From Bacteroidales bacterium (GTDB lineage: Bacteria; Bacteroidota; Bacteroidia; Bacteroidales; VadinHA17), in assembly GCA_022865305.1 (NCBI GenBank), contig JALHSP010000062.1:1-64000 (forward strand): 64,000 nucleotides of DNA, read 5' to 3'. The position numbers and the translations under genes are program-made. Below the pieces are notes generated by a model. The model had not been told where the DNA came from. It ran no database searches and worked only from the letters and a program-made list of their open reading frames with translations. Shown here in pieces: positions 51,612 to 60,482 of the stretch (positions are counted from its first letter, which is position 1; each line of letters begins with the position of its first letter).

Positions 51612-52097
51612 TTATTTGCCGGGTCCGGCTTTTACGCTGTCAAGCTCAATTGTCCATAGAATTGGTGTATAACCTGCTACTATGCCAGGTATACCCTCAA
51701 ATCCCCAGGCAAGACTCGAAGGAGTAAGAAATCTTGATTTTCCTCCCGCCTTCATATATCTTAAGCCTTCATCAACACCAAGTCTAACGTCGTCAAATGT
51801 TCCAATGACATATTTATAGGGGGTGGTGTAAGGATCATTGCGATCAAATTCGACGTAATCAAGAAAAGTTGCTATGTACTTGAAATAAACAGTATCCAGA
51901 TCAATAGGTGACCGACCTGTTCCTGAAAGGAGTTCAATATAAAATAATCCGCTCGGGGTGAGTGTATAAACAGTATCTCCGAGAGATTTTACATATTCAT
52001 CAATCATTTTGCGCTCATGCTCTGCCCATTTATTAGTTTCACAGCCTGTTAATAGCAGTGCCAGCATAAAGAGGCAGATTACTTTGAATTGCTTCAT
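51612..52097 (-). CDS. FKBP-type peptidyl-prolyl isomerase lipoprotein
   Basis: 161 residues from the ATG at 52097 (lipobox LLTGC; an ATG at 52109 adds four residues). FKBP features: 'YTLTPSGLFYIELLSGTG', 'GVDEGLRYMKAGGKSRFLTP', 'YTPILWTIELDSV'. It is likely an outer-membrane or periplasmic prolyl isomerase lipoprotein. It diverges from the AOR gene, with a 152-bp gap. Confidence 0.82.
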   Translation of the reverse strand: MKQFKVICLFMLALLLTGCETNKWAEHERKMIDEYVKSLGDTVYTLTPSGLFYIELLSGTGRSPIDLDTVYFKYIATFLDYVEFDRNDPYTTPYKYVIGTFDDVRLGVDEGLRYMKAGGKSRFLTPSSLAWGFEGIPGIVAGYTPILWTIELDSVKAGPGK

Positions 52098-52195
52098 TGC
52101 AGTCGTCATTAAAATAATTGCAAGATACTAACCTTTCAGGCTTTTTGCAATATAACATACTGATTAATATCATGCTAAACATAATAATAATATTT

Positions 52196-52203
52196 TAACT
52201 TTG
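52196..52203 (+). promoter_or_regulatory. Candidate -7 element of the AOR gene
   Basis: TAACTTTG (exact TAnnTTTG) about 46 bp before the ATG at 52250. The -33 element is not clear. Confidence 0.4.
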
Positions 52204-52214
52204 AATTTATAGTC

Positions 52215-52228
52215 ACCGGCTGACCGGT
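52215..52228. promoter_or_regulatory. Palindrome in the AOR leader
   Basis: ACCGG-CTGA-CCGGT is a perfect 5-bp inverted repeat near the predicted transcription start of the AOR gene. It could be a small operator or a leader hairpin. Short palindromes occur by chance, so this is a lead only. Confidence 0.3.
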
Positions 52229-52249
52229 TAAATCTATAATCACTCATTC

Positions 52250-54403
52250 ATGGACATAAAGTCGATAAAAGCACAGCTTAAGCTGTTAAAGGGCTGGGAT
52301 TATAATTGGACACCCCTCAACCGGGGTTATACTGATAAGATACTCTATATTAATGTTGGTGCCCCGGAAATAAAAGAAAAAGATGTCCCTCTGGCGATGA
52401 AAGAAAAATTTATCGGTGGTAAAGGTTATGGATTGAGACTTCTCTGGGATGCCACAAAACCTGATACGAAATGGGATGATCCTGAAAATGAGATTATTAT
52501 TTCCTCTGGCCCGATAGGAGGAATAACTCAGTATTCAGGAACCGGGAAATCGCTTGTCGTAAGTCTCTCTCCTCAAACCGGCTCAGTAATGGACAGTAAT
52601 GTGGGTGGATTTTTCGGCCCATTTCTTAAATTTTCAGGATTTGATGCTCTGGAATTGCAGGGAAAAGCTCAGAATGACGTGATAATATTTATTGATGGAA
52701 TAAACCATAAAGTTGAGATATTTGATGCTGCGGCTGAAGCTGTTAATAGTCACCTTCTTGTCGAGCAGCTTACCGAAATCTTTGCTGATAATGATAATGA
52801 AAAAAAGAACATCGGTATTGTTTCATCAGGATCTGCTGCTGAACATTCACTTATTGGAATGCTGAACTTCAGTTTTTATGATCCAAAACGGAAAAAGGTA
52901 CGGCTAAAGCAGGCAGGAAGAGGAGGTATTGGAACTGTTTTCCGGAATAAGAAAATAAAAGCGATAGTATGCAAAATACCCGGAGTAAAAGGTAACCTTA
53001 ATAATGTGGTTGACCTGGAAGCTATTATGGAAAGAGGCAGAAGGTTTAACAGGGAGATGCGCGAGCTCGATGATAAACAGAGCCAGATGCGCCAGGCAGG
53101 TACCGCACACCTGATGGAAATAATGAACGATCATGATCTTCTGCCTGTGATGAATTATAAATATGGCAGTCACCCCGATGCTTTTAAGATTGATTCGTCA
53201 GTCTGGAAAAGAAACTTCACACAAAATATACCAGATGGTTGCTGGATTGGCTGCAACATGTCATGCTGTAAAGGAGTTGACGATTTTGAAATAAAAACAG
53301 GTCCTTATAAAGGACAAAAAGTCATTGTTGACGGTCCTGAATATGAGAACGCCGCTGGTCTGGGATCGAACTGCGGGATTTTTGATCCGGACTACGTTAT
53401 TGAAACAAATTTTTACTGTGATACTTATGGTATTTGCACAATTACCTGGAGTACGGCAACGGCTTTTATCATGGAATGCTTTGAGAATGGTATTCTGAAT
53501 ATCGAGAGAACAGGTGGTCTTGACCTGAAATTTGGTAATTCAAAAGCTGCCCTTGAAATGCTGCACCAGGTTGCCGGAGGTGAAGGATTTGGTAAGATTG
53601 CCGGAACAGGTGTACGTAAAATGAAAGAGCTTTTTATTAAAAACGGCTGGGGTGACGCTGCGTTTCTGAATGATATCGCCATGGAAAATAAGGGGCTTGA
53701 ATATTCCCAGTACATGTCAAAAGAATCTCTCGCCCAGCAGGGTGGTTTTGCCATGACAAACAAAGGCCCCCAGCACGATGAAGCTTGGCTGATATTTATG
53801 GATATGGTAAACAACCAGATACCAACTTTCGAAGATAAAGCCGAAGCATTGCATTATTTCCCGATGTTCAGGACATGGTTTGGACTGGTAGGTCTCTGCA
53901 AACTTCCGTGGAACGATGTTGAACCTGAAAACAATGCCCAGACCAACGAACCGGCAAAAGTACCAGAGCATGTTGATAATTATGTGACTATTTATAAGGC
54001 AGTTACTGGTCGCGAATTTGATAAGAAACGACTCCTGGAAGATTCTGAAAGGATATATAATTTTCAGAGGATTTTTAACCTGAGAAGAGGTTTTGGAACA
54101 AGGATACATGACAGGCAACCTTACCGTGCAGCAGGGCCTGTAACTAAAGAAGAATATGAATCCCGGGCTGAAAGGTATGATAAGCAATTGAGAGAAAAGG
54201 TTGGCATCGATACTGAAGGAATGACAACTGAGGAAAAAATGAAGATCCTGCGGAAATACAGGGAAGATCAGTATGAAGGACTGGTGGATGCTGTCTATGA
54301 GCGCCGGGGATGGAATAAAAATGGTGTCCCAACAATCGAATTCCTGAAAAAGATAGGCATGGATCTTCCTGAAGTGATTGATGTCGTAAAAAACTATCAG
54401 TAG
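52250..54403 (+). CDS. aor: Tungsten-containing aldehyde:ferredoxin oxidoreductase (AOR family)
   Basis: 717 residues, longer than typical AOR (about 600). N-terminal domain: 'KFIGGKGYGLRLLWD', 'SGPIGGITQYSGTGKSLVVS', 'DSNVGGFFGPFLKFSGFDAL'. The first three Cys of the [4Fe-4S] site sit as Cys331-x3-Cys335-x3-Cys339 ('GCWIGCNMSC'), instead of the Cys-x2-Cys-x3-Cys I know from Pyrococcus AOR; the fourth is probably Cys550 ('GLCKLPW'). It would oxidise aldehydes to acids and reduce ferredoxin. The wtpABC tungstate transporter and the pterin genes downstream fit a tungstopterin. The natural aldehyde is unknown. Confidence 0.85.
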   Translation: MDIKSIKAQLKLLKGWDYNWTPLNRGYTDKILYINVGAPEIKEKDVPLAMKEKFIGGKGYGLRLLWDATKPDTKWDDPENEIIISSGPIGGITQYSGTGKSLVVSLSPQTGSVMDSNVGGFFGPFLKFSGFDALELQGKAQNDVIIFIDGINHKVEIFDAAAEAVNSHLLVEQLTEIFADNDNEKKNIGIVSSGSAAEHSLIGMLNFSFYDPKRKKVRLKQAGRGGIGTVFRNKKIKAIVCKIPGVKGNLNNVVDLEAIMERGRRFNREMRELDDKQSQMRQAGTAHLMEIMNDHDLLPVMNYKYGSHPDAFKIDSSVWKRNFTQNIPDGCWIGCNMSCCKGVDDFEIKTGPYKGQKVIVDGPEYENAAGLGSNCGIFDPDYVIETNFYCDTYGICTITWSTATAFIMECFENGILNIERTGGLDLKFGNSKAALEMLHQVAGGEGFGKIAGTGVRKMKELFIKNGWGDAAFLNDIAMENKGLEYSQYMSKESLAQQGGFAMTNKGPQHDEAWLIFMDMVNNQIPTFEDKAEALHYFPMFRTWFGLVGLCKLPWNDVEPENNAQTNEPAKVPEHVDNYVTIYKAVTGREFDKKRLLEDSERIYNFQRIFNLRRGFGTRIHDRQPYRAAGPVTKEEYESRAERYDKQLREKVGIDTEGMTTEEKMKILRKYREDQYEGLVDAVYERRGWNKNGVPTIEFLKKIGMDLPEVIDVVKNYQ

Positions 54404-54423
54404 ATAATCAGTCCAGAATCTTC

Positions 54424-54990
54424 ATGCAGACATTAGTCTCTTTTCTGCGAGGTGTGAACATGGCCGGCCATAATAAGATAAAGATGACCGATCTTATTGT
54501 GCTTTTTAAAAAACTGGGTTTTAAGGATGCGGAAACGTATATTCAGAGCGGCAATGTCATTTTTTCCAAACCTGTTGGCCTTACAACAAAAGAAATTGCC
54601 TCGAAAATTGAGGGAGCAATCAACAGGAAGTTTGGGTACAGTATTGCTGCGATTGTCAGGACTGAAAAGGAACTGAGAAAAGCAGTTGCGGTGAATCCAT
54701 TCCTATCCGAAAAAGATTTTGATCCGGCAAAAATGGCTGTATTATTCTTAGCTGAAGAACCTTCTTCAGACCAGATTGCGAGAGTTGCAAAAGTCGATTA
54801 TCCACCTGATAAATTTCGGATTTCAGGAAGCGAGATCTACATTTATTGCCCCAACGGATTTGGGAAAACAAAAATTTATACCGGTTTTTTCGAAAATAAA
54901 ATGAAGGTAGTTGGTACCGGAAGAAACTGGAAGACAATAAATACCCTCCTGAAATTGCTGAAAACAGGTAATTCACAGGTGTCCTGTTAA
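54424..54990 (+). CDS. DUF1697 protein
   Basis: 188 residues. 'VSFLRGVNMAGHNKIKMTDL' and 'AETYIQSGNVIF' are the DUF1697 opening. The family is widespread and its function is unknown. It lies 21 bp after the AOR gene and 131 bp before the tungstate transporter, so it may be transcribed with the AOR gene, without a proven link. Confidence 0.85.
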   Translation: MQTLVSFLRGVNMAGHNKIKMTDLIVLFKKLGFKDAETYIQSGNVIFSKPVGLTTKEIASKIEGAINRKFGYSIAAIVRTEKELRKAVAVNPFLSEKDFDPAKMAVLFLAEEPSSDQIARVAKVDYPPDKFRISGSEIYIYCPNGFGKTKIYTGFFENKMKVVGTGRNWKTINTLLKLLKTGNSQVSC

Positions 54991-55010
54991 GTATTCTTTT
55001 CTTTCATTTT

Positions 55011-55043
55011 TTTCCCAACCGATATTCAAATGTTTTACATTTG
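55011..55043 (+). promoter_or_regulatory. Candidate wtpABC promoter
   Basis: TTTC-N21-TACATTTG, with an exact -7 element and one mismatch at -33. The -7 element ends 78 bp before the wtpA start. Confidence 0.45.
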
Positions 55044-55121
55044 CTTTTAAGCGTATTTGATAAATTATCATAAGAGTCAAGAAAGATCCATCGGTTAATT
55101 ACACGAAATATCTGACAGAAA

Positions 55122-56075
55122 ATGAGGACAGTTATAAGGTTGCTGGTCATAGCTGCAATAATTGTTGCAGGTTGTAAAAACAGGGGATCTGTAAAGCCAA
55201 AAGAGATAATTATCTTCCATGCAGGCAGTCTTTCTGTTCCATTTAAACAACTTGCTGATGAGTATGAGAAAAAAAATCCCGGAATAAAAATCCTCAGGGA
55301 AGCAGCAGGCAGCCTGGTTTGCGCCCGTAAAATCACCGAGCTTAAGAAACCATGCGATATAATTGCTTCAGCCGACTATTTTGTTATAAATGAGCTTCTA
55401 ATACCTGAATATACAAACTGGAGTATCAGGTTTGCAACCAATGAAATGGTTTTATCATTCACCGATAAGTCCCGGCATGCCGATGAGATTAACTCTGATA
55501 ACTGGTATGAAATAATTTTTTTAAAGGATGTTGTATATTCACGGGCTGACCCTGATGCTGATCCTGGCGGATACAGAACAGTGTTTACTTTAAAACTTGC
55601 TGAAAAATATTATGGGCAGGAAGGGCTCGCTGACAGATTAATGGCAAAAGATATTAATTATATCAGACCAAAGGAGGTAGACCTTATTGCTTTACTCGAA
55701 TCCAATGCAGTAGATTATGTATTTATCTATAAATCGGTTGCAATACAACATGACCTGAAATATGTTAAACTTCCTCCCGAAATAAATCTTTCTGATCCGA
55801 AGTATAATGAATTATATAATACTGTATCACTTGAAGTGACAGGCAGTTCAGCCGACAGCAGGATATATATTAAGGGAGAATACATTAACTATAGTCTGGC
55901 TGTGCTGAAGGATGCGCCGCATAGTGCTGAAGCAATAGAATTTATCTCGTTTTTACTTGGCAACGAGGGGATGGATATTTTCAGAAAGAACGGACAGGAC
56001 CCGATTATTCCGTTCAGTACCGAACGACCTGATCTTATCCCTGAAGAGCTTCAAAAATATTTAACTTTAAAATGA
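55122..56075 (+). CDS. wtpA: Tungstate/molybdate-binding lipoprotein (WtpA/ModA-type)
   Basis: 317 residues. A lipoprotein signal peptide (lipobox IIVAGC) precedes the binding domain with 'FHAGSLSVPFKQLADEY', 'REAAGSLVCARKI' and 'YSRADPDADPGGYR'. The sequence fits the WtpA (tungstate) form better than the classic ModA. It lies upstream of a permease and an ATPase; with an AOR next door, tungstate is the likely substrate. Confidence 0.85.
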   Translation: MRTVIRLLVIAAIIVAGCKNRGSVKPKEIIIFHAGSLSVPFKQLADEYEKKNPGIKILREAAGSLVCARKITELKKPCDIIASADYFVINELLIPEYTNWSIRFATNEMVLSFTDKSRHADEINSDNWYEIIFLKDVVYSRADPDADPGGYRTVFTLKLAEKYYGQEGLADRLMAKDINYIRPKEVDLIALLESNAVDYVFIYKSVAIQHDLKYVKLPPEINLSDPKYNELYNTVSLEVTGSSADSRIYIKGEYINYSLAVLKDAPHSAEAIEFISFLLGNEGMDIFRKNGQDPIIPFSTERPDLIPEELQKYLTLK

Positions 56076-56093
56076 AATGAAGAAATAATTGAT

Positions 56094-56903
56094 ATGATTA
56101 AGTACAATCCTTTTAACTGGATAATTCTAATTCTTTCTTCGCTGGTGCTTTTATTTATCCTGGCTCCGCTGGCAGGGATGTTGCTCGATACCACCGGAAA
56201 GGAATTTTTCGAGACAGTTAAAGACAGGGAAGTCCAGGAAAGTATCTGGCTTACTTTATGGGTCTCATTTGCTGCCACATTCTTTTTTGCCATAGGATCT
56301 ATCCCGCTTGCATGGTTGCTTGCACGAAAGAAATTTCCTTTGAAGAATGTGGTTCAGGGGATTATTGATCTCCCGGTAGTTTTACCTCATACTGCAGCAG
56401 GAATTGCTATACTTGGCTTTATTTCAAGGGATGGCTTTTTGGGTAAAACAGCAGATATTCTGGGACTGACACTTATAAACAATCCGGCGGGAATTGCCCT
56501 GGCAATGGCATTTGTAAGTTTACCATTCCTTATTAATTCCGCCCGTGATGGTTTTGCAGCAGTCCCTGAACGGCTTGAAAAAGCAGCACTCACCCTTGGT
56601 GCAAGCCGGTCACGGGTCTTTTTCACCATATCCCTTCCACTGGCATGGAGAAGCATCATGACAGGATTCATAATGATGTTTGCCAGAGGTATGAGCGAAT
56701 TCGGTGCAGTGGTCATTGTCGCATACCACCCTATGATTGCTCCCGTTCTTATTTATGAAAGGTTCAGTTCATTCGGACTTAAATATGCCAGACCAGCCTC
56801 TGTCCTGTTTATAATAGTTGCCCTTGCAGTTTTTATCCTGTTGCGGCTCATATCAATAAGAAAAAAGGAAATTCACATATCTTCTGATGCTGAAACTTAT
56901 TAA
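56094..56903 (+). CDS. wtpB: Tungstate/molybdate ABC permease
   Basis: 269 residues with about six membrane helices and the EAA-loop near 'EKAALTLGASRSRVFFTISLP'. It forms the membrane channel of the Wtp/Mod system. The wtpC gene starts 17 bp before its end. Confidence 0.85.
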   Translation: MIKYNPFNWIILILSSLVLLFILAPLAGMLLDTTGKEFFETVKDREVQESIWLTLWVSFAATFFFAIGSIPLAWLLARKKFPLKNVVQGIIDLPVVLPHTAAGIAILGFISRDGFLGKTADILGLTLINNPAGIALAMAFVSLPFLINSARDGFAAVPERLEKAALTLGASRSRVFFTISLPLAWRSIMTGFIMMFARGMSEFGAVVIVAYHPMIAPVLIYERFSSFGLKYARPASVLFIIVALAVFILLRLISIRKKEIHISSDAETY

Positions 56904-57945
56904 CATAAGCAAGAAGCTGGGCAATTTTGCTCTTACAGATATCAATATTGATATACATGATGGGGAATATTATGTCCTGCTTGGAAGATCAGGATCAGGT
57001 AAAACACAGCTCCTGGAGCTTATTGCCGGACTTAATGATCCGGATTCCGGCGAGATATGGCTTAATAATAAAAATGTTACAAAAAAGAAAATCCAGGAAC
57101 GCAATGTGGGTCTTGTTTTCCAGGATTATGCAATCTTTCCGAATATGACGGTTTTTGGAAATATTGCTTATTCCCTTCATTCCCGAAAACCCGGGAAGAA
57201 AGTAATAAACCAGAAAGTCTGGCAGGTCGCTGAAGAAATGAATATAGCTCATCTATTAAACCGTTTTACTCATAATCTTTCCTGCGGTGAACTGCAGAGA
57301 GTTGCACTTGCCCGTACTCTTATAACATCTCCCAGGCTGCTTCTGCTTGATGAACCAATGGCTTCAATTGATGCAAGTCTGAAAGATGATATTAAAAGAA
57401 CACTCCGCCATCTGAACAGAAAGGGACTTACCATTGTTCATGTAACTCACGATTACCGGGAAGCATTAAGCCTTTCCAGCCGGGTTGGAGTAATACATAA
57501 CGGACATATCATTCAGGAGGGCTCCCCTGCTGCTGTATTCCGCAAACCTGTCAACAAATTTGTTGCAAGGTATGCCGGGATTAAGAATTTTTTCAGGGTA
57601 AAATTCTTCCGGGAAGCAGGCAGATTCAAAGCAAGGTGTGATGGCAACCTGGTATTTACCCTTTCGGAGGATTCTTATCCGTCTGAGGGACTTTTAATCC
57701 TGAGAAGTGATGGTATAAAACTCTATAATTCAGAACCATTATCGGGATTTGATAATTGCTTTAAAGGGATTGTGAAGGAAATAATTCCATCAGAATATGG
57801 TATGGAAATAATGGTGAATGCAGGTGAAATTTTTTACATTGATATATCAGTTAATGATTTTAAAATACTGCAGATAGGCGAGTCGTCGGAAGTGTGGATT
57901 ACATTCCCGCCTGAATCCGGGATCGCTCTGCCAGGAAGTGTATGA
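56887..57945 (+). CDS. wtpC: Tungstate/molybdate ABC ATPase
   Basis: 352 residues. Walker A 'GRSGSGKTQLLE', Walker B 'RLLLLDEPMAS', and H-loop 'VTHDYREA' are present. The signature motif is 'LSCGELQRV', with Cys in place of the first Gly of LSGGE. A C-terminal TOBE-like domain (about residues 240-350) fits an anion-binding regulatory part. It overlaps wtpB by 17 bp. Confidence 0.87.
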   Translation: MLKLINISKKLGNFALTDINIDIHDGEYYVLLGRSGSGKTQLLELIAGLNDPDSGEIWLNNKNVTKKKIQERNVGLVFQDYAIFPNMTVFGNIAYSLHSRKPGKKVINQKVWQVAEEMNIAHLLNRFTHNLSCGELQRVALARTLITSPRLLLLDEPMASIDASLKDDIKRTLRHLNRKGLTIVHVTHDYREALSLSSRVGVIHNGHIIQEGSPAAVFRKPVNKFVARYAGIKNFFRVKFFREAGRFKARCDGNLVFTLSEDSYPSEGLLILRSDGIKLYNSEPLSGFDNCFKGIVKEIIPSEYGMEIMVNAGEIFYIDISVNDFKILQIGESSEVWITFPPESGIALPGSV

Positions 57946-57980
57946 AACCAACCGGTGGCCGGCAACAGGAGGACGATTGA

Positions 57981-58037
57981 TCCCCCTCCTGGGAGAGCCT
58001 GTCCCGGCCGAAGGACGGGAGGTCAGGGGTGGGTTAG
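57981..58037 (-). repeat. Second copy of the dsbD-tail repeat family
   Basis: On the minus strand this piece reads ACCCACCCCTGACCTCCCG, then CCGGGACAGGCTCTC and CCAGGAGGGGG. It shares the ACCTCCCG…CGGGACAGGCTCTC…CCAGG core with 917-1032, in the opposite direction. It lies between wtpC and moeA. The two copies are clearly related, while the hairpin loops differ. Confidence 0.65.
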
Positions 58038-58064
58038 ATGAAGGAAAAATGAGAATAGTTGAGT

Positions 58065-59246
58065 ATGGAAATAATAACATTTGAAGAAGCACATGAGATC
58101 GTGATGAATTCAGCCTTCAGTACTGGGAATGAGACAATTTCATATTCTGACTCTTTTAACCGTATACTTGCCGAAGATGTCGTAAGCGATATCGATATGC
58201 CACCTTTCAGCAAGTCATCGGTAGATGGTTTTGCTTGCCGTCAACCGGACCTTAATAATGAACTTGAAATCGTGGAGACCATTCCTGCGGGCAAGGTACC
58301 AGAGAAAGCAATAGGCAAAAATCAGTGCTCAAGGATAATGACCGGTGCTGCGGTACCATCAGGTGCCGGTTGTGTTATCATGGTTGAAGATTCAAAGCTG
58401 CTTCCTTCAGGTAAAATTAGGTATACGGGATCTTTCTTAAAAGAGAATATTGCCAGAAAAGGTGAAGATGTGAAAGAAGGAGATGTGGTTCTTAAATCCG
58501 GTAAAGTGATCAGGCCTCAGGATATTGCAGTAATGGCTTCTGTCGGGCATACTTCAGTAATTGTCAGTAAAATGCCGCGTGTGGCAGTTATAAGTACAGG
58601 TAGCGAGCTTGTCGAACCTTCCGAGATTCCCGGTATTTCGCAAATAAGAAACAGCAATGCCTGCCAGTTAATGGCCCAGGTTGAAAGGGCAGGAGGTAAT
58701 TGGAAATATTATGGCATAGCAAAGGATGATGAAAACGAAACATTTCTAATTGTTGAGAAGGCAATTTCCGAGAATGATATAATCCTGATTACCGGAGGTG
58801 TTTCAATGGGTGATTTCGATTTTGTTCCCTCGGTGTTAGAGAGGGCAGGTGTCAGGTTACTTTTTACAAGGATTGCGGTTCAGCCCGGTAAACCCACCAC
58901 ATTCGGGATTCATAAAAAAACACTGGTATTTGGTCTCCCAGGTAATCCGGTATCATCATTTATTATATTTGAACTTCTTGTGAGACCTTTAATATCAAAA
59001 ATGACAGGAAGCCGATGGGTTCCTGTTTCCTGGTCACTTCCCATGAAGGAAAACTTTACCAGGAAATTTACCGAAAGAATGGCATTTATACCAGTCAGGA
59101 TAACAGGTGATGGTATGGTATCCCCGGTTGAGTTCCATGGATCCGGACATATTTCCGCACTTCCTGGATCTGATGGTATCATTACGATGCCTGTCGGAAT
59201 AAAAATACTTGAAAAAGGCAGATTAGTATATGTACGACAGATTTAA
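58065..59246 (+). CDS. moeA: Molybdopterin molybdenumtransferase (metal insertion)
   Basis: 393 residues from the ATG at 58065; a TTG at 58059 is less likely. 'RIMTGAAVPSGAGCVIMVED', 'VISTGSELVEP', 'ITGGVSMGDFDFVP' and 'VFGLPGNPVSS' are the family motifs. It inserts molybdate or tungstate into the adenylylated pterin. It overlaps moaA by 17 bp. Confidence 0.93.
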   Translation: MEIITFEEAHEIVMNSAFSTGNETISYSDSFNRILAEDVVSDIDMPPFSKSSVDGFACRQPDLNNELEIVETIPAGKVPEKAIGKNQCSRIMTGAAVPSGAGCVIMVEDSKLLPSGKIRYTGSFLKENIARKGEDVKEGDVVLKSGKVIRPQDIAVMASVGHTSVIVSKMPRVAVISTGSELVEPSEIPGISQIRNSNACQLMAQVERAGGNWKYYGIAKDDENETFLIVEKAISENDIILITGGVSMGDFDFVPSVLERAGVRLLFTRIAVQPGKPTTFGIHKKTLVFGLPGNPVSSFIIFELLVRPLISKMTGSRWVPVSWSLPMKENFTRKFTERMAFIPVRITGDGMVSPVEFHGSGHISALPGSDGIITMPVGIKILEKGRLVYVRQI

Positions 59247-60030
59247 CAGGTCAATAGATTATCTCCGGATTTCGGTAACCGACCGGTGTAACCTGAGATG
59301 CCGGTATTGCATGCCGGAAGAAGGCATTCATCTTCTCAGGCATGAGGATATACTCTCATTTGATGAAATCACGGGTTTTACCAGAGTTGCTGTAGCCAAA
59401 GGCATAAGGAAGGTAAGGATAACAGGGGGAGAACCACTGGTAAGAAAAGGAATTGTAACGCTTGTTAAAATGATTGCCGGAATAAAAGAAATCGTTGATC
59501 TGTCGATGACAACCAATGGGACGCTTTTAAAGCACTTTGCCGGTGATCTGAAAAAAGCCGGTTTGCACAGGGTCAATATCAGCCTGGATACTATCGATCC
59601 CGAAAGGTTTGAATACATTACACGGGGAGGGAATATTAATGATGTTTTCGAAGGAATTGATGCAGCAAAAAAATCAGGAATTCTCCCCGTTAAAATCAAC
59701 TGTGTTGTTAAAGAATCGAAGGAGGAAGAGGATGCACGTGGTGTTACGGAATTTTGCCTGAAAAACGATCTGGAGATAAGATATATACGTCAGATGGATC
59801 TGGTTCAGGGACATTTTTCTGCAGTGGACGGAGGAACAGGTGGCAACTGTGCTTTATGCAACCGGTTGAGACTCACTGCAAACGGAAAGCTCAAACCTTG
59901 TTTGTTCAGCGACATCGAATTCGATGTCAGGGATCTGGGATATGAAAAAGCTATTATGAAAGCAGTGGGGGTGAAACCCGAAAGCGGATCAAATAATTTA
60001 ACAGGAGGATTTTTTAATATAGGAGGTTAA
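59230..60030 (+). CDS. moaA: GTP 3',8-cyclase, short MoaA form
   Basis: 266 residues, against about 330 for typical MoaA. The radical-SAM cluster 'CNLRCRYCMPEEG' and the second cluster 'CALCNRLRLTANGKLKPC' (both three Cys) are intact, and the end 'FFNIGG' has the Gly-Gly needed for activity. The missing 60 or so residues lie between the barrel and the second cluster. This short form also appears in other Bacteroidetes and is probably functional. It makes the pterin precursor from GTP. Confidence 0.88.
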   Translation: MYDRFNRSIDYLRISVTDRCNLRCRYCMPEEGIHLLRHEDILSFDEITGFTRVAVAKGIRKVRITGGEPLVRKGIVTLVKMIAGIKEIVDLSMTTNGTLLKHFAGDLKKAGLHRVNISLDTIDPERFEYITRGGNINDVFEGIDAAKKSGILPVKINCVVKESKEEEDARGVTEFCLKNDLEIRYIRQMDLVQGHFSAVDGGTGGNCALCNRLRLTANGKLKPCLFSDIEFDVRDLGYEKAIMKAVGVKPESGSNNLTGGFFNIGG

Positions 60031-60035
60031 TAGTT

Positions 60036-60482
60036 ATGAAGAATCTTACACATACTGATAAGCATGGAAAAGCTGTTATGGTCGATGTCGGAGATAAAGA
60101 GATCCTGACCAGGATAGCAAAGGCAGATGGCCATATAATGCTTTCATCCGGGACTGTAAAGCTGATTAAACAAAACCAGCTTAAAAAAGGTGATGCTCTG
60201 ACAGTAGCACAAATTGCCGGCATAAATGCTGCAAAACAAACCCAGGCTCTTATCCCTTTGTGTCACAATATAACTCTCGATAATATCAGGGTTGATTTAT
60301 CAGTTGATAATAAAGGTGTAAAAGCTGAAAGCGAGGTAAGATGTACAGGCAGAACAGGTGCTGAAATGGAAGCATTAACCGCGGTTTCCGTTTCCCTGCT
60401 TACCGTTTATGACATGTGCAAGGCAGTTGACGGGAATATGGTAATTGAAAATATAAAACTGATCGAAAAAATAAAGAAATGA
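60036..60482 (+). CDS. moaC: Cyclic pyranopterin monophosphate synthase
   Basis: 148 residues. 'KAVMVDVGDKEILTRIAKAD', 'IPLCHNITLDNIRVDL' and 'GRTGAEMEALTAVSVSLLTV' with the catalytic Lys region 'DMCKAVDG' are typical. It acts after MoaA. It overlaps mog by 4 bp. Confidence 0.95.
   Translation: MKNLTHTDKHGKAVMVDVGDKEILTRIAKADGHIMLSSGTVKLIKQNQLKKGDALTVAQIAGINAAKQTQALIPLCHNITLDNIRVDLSVDNKGVKAESEVRCTGRTGAEMEALTAVSVSLLTVYDMCKAVDGNMVIENIKLIEKIKK

Noticed and set aside
57946-58064. A molybdenum-cofactor riboswitch before moeA
   Set aside because: The gap is explained by the dispersed repeat, and no riboswitch fold could be seen.
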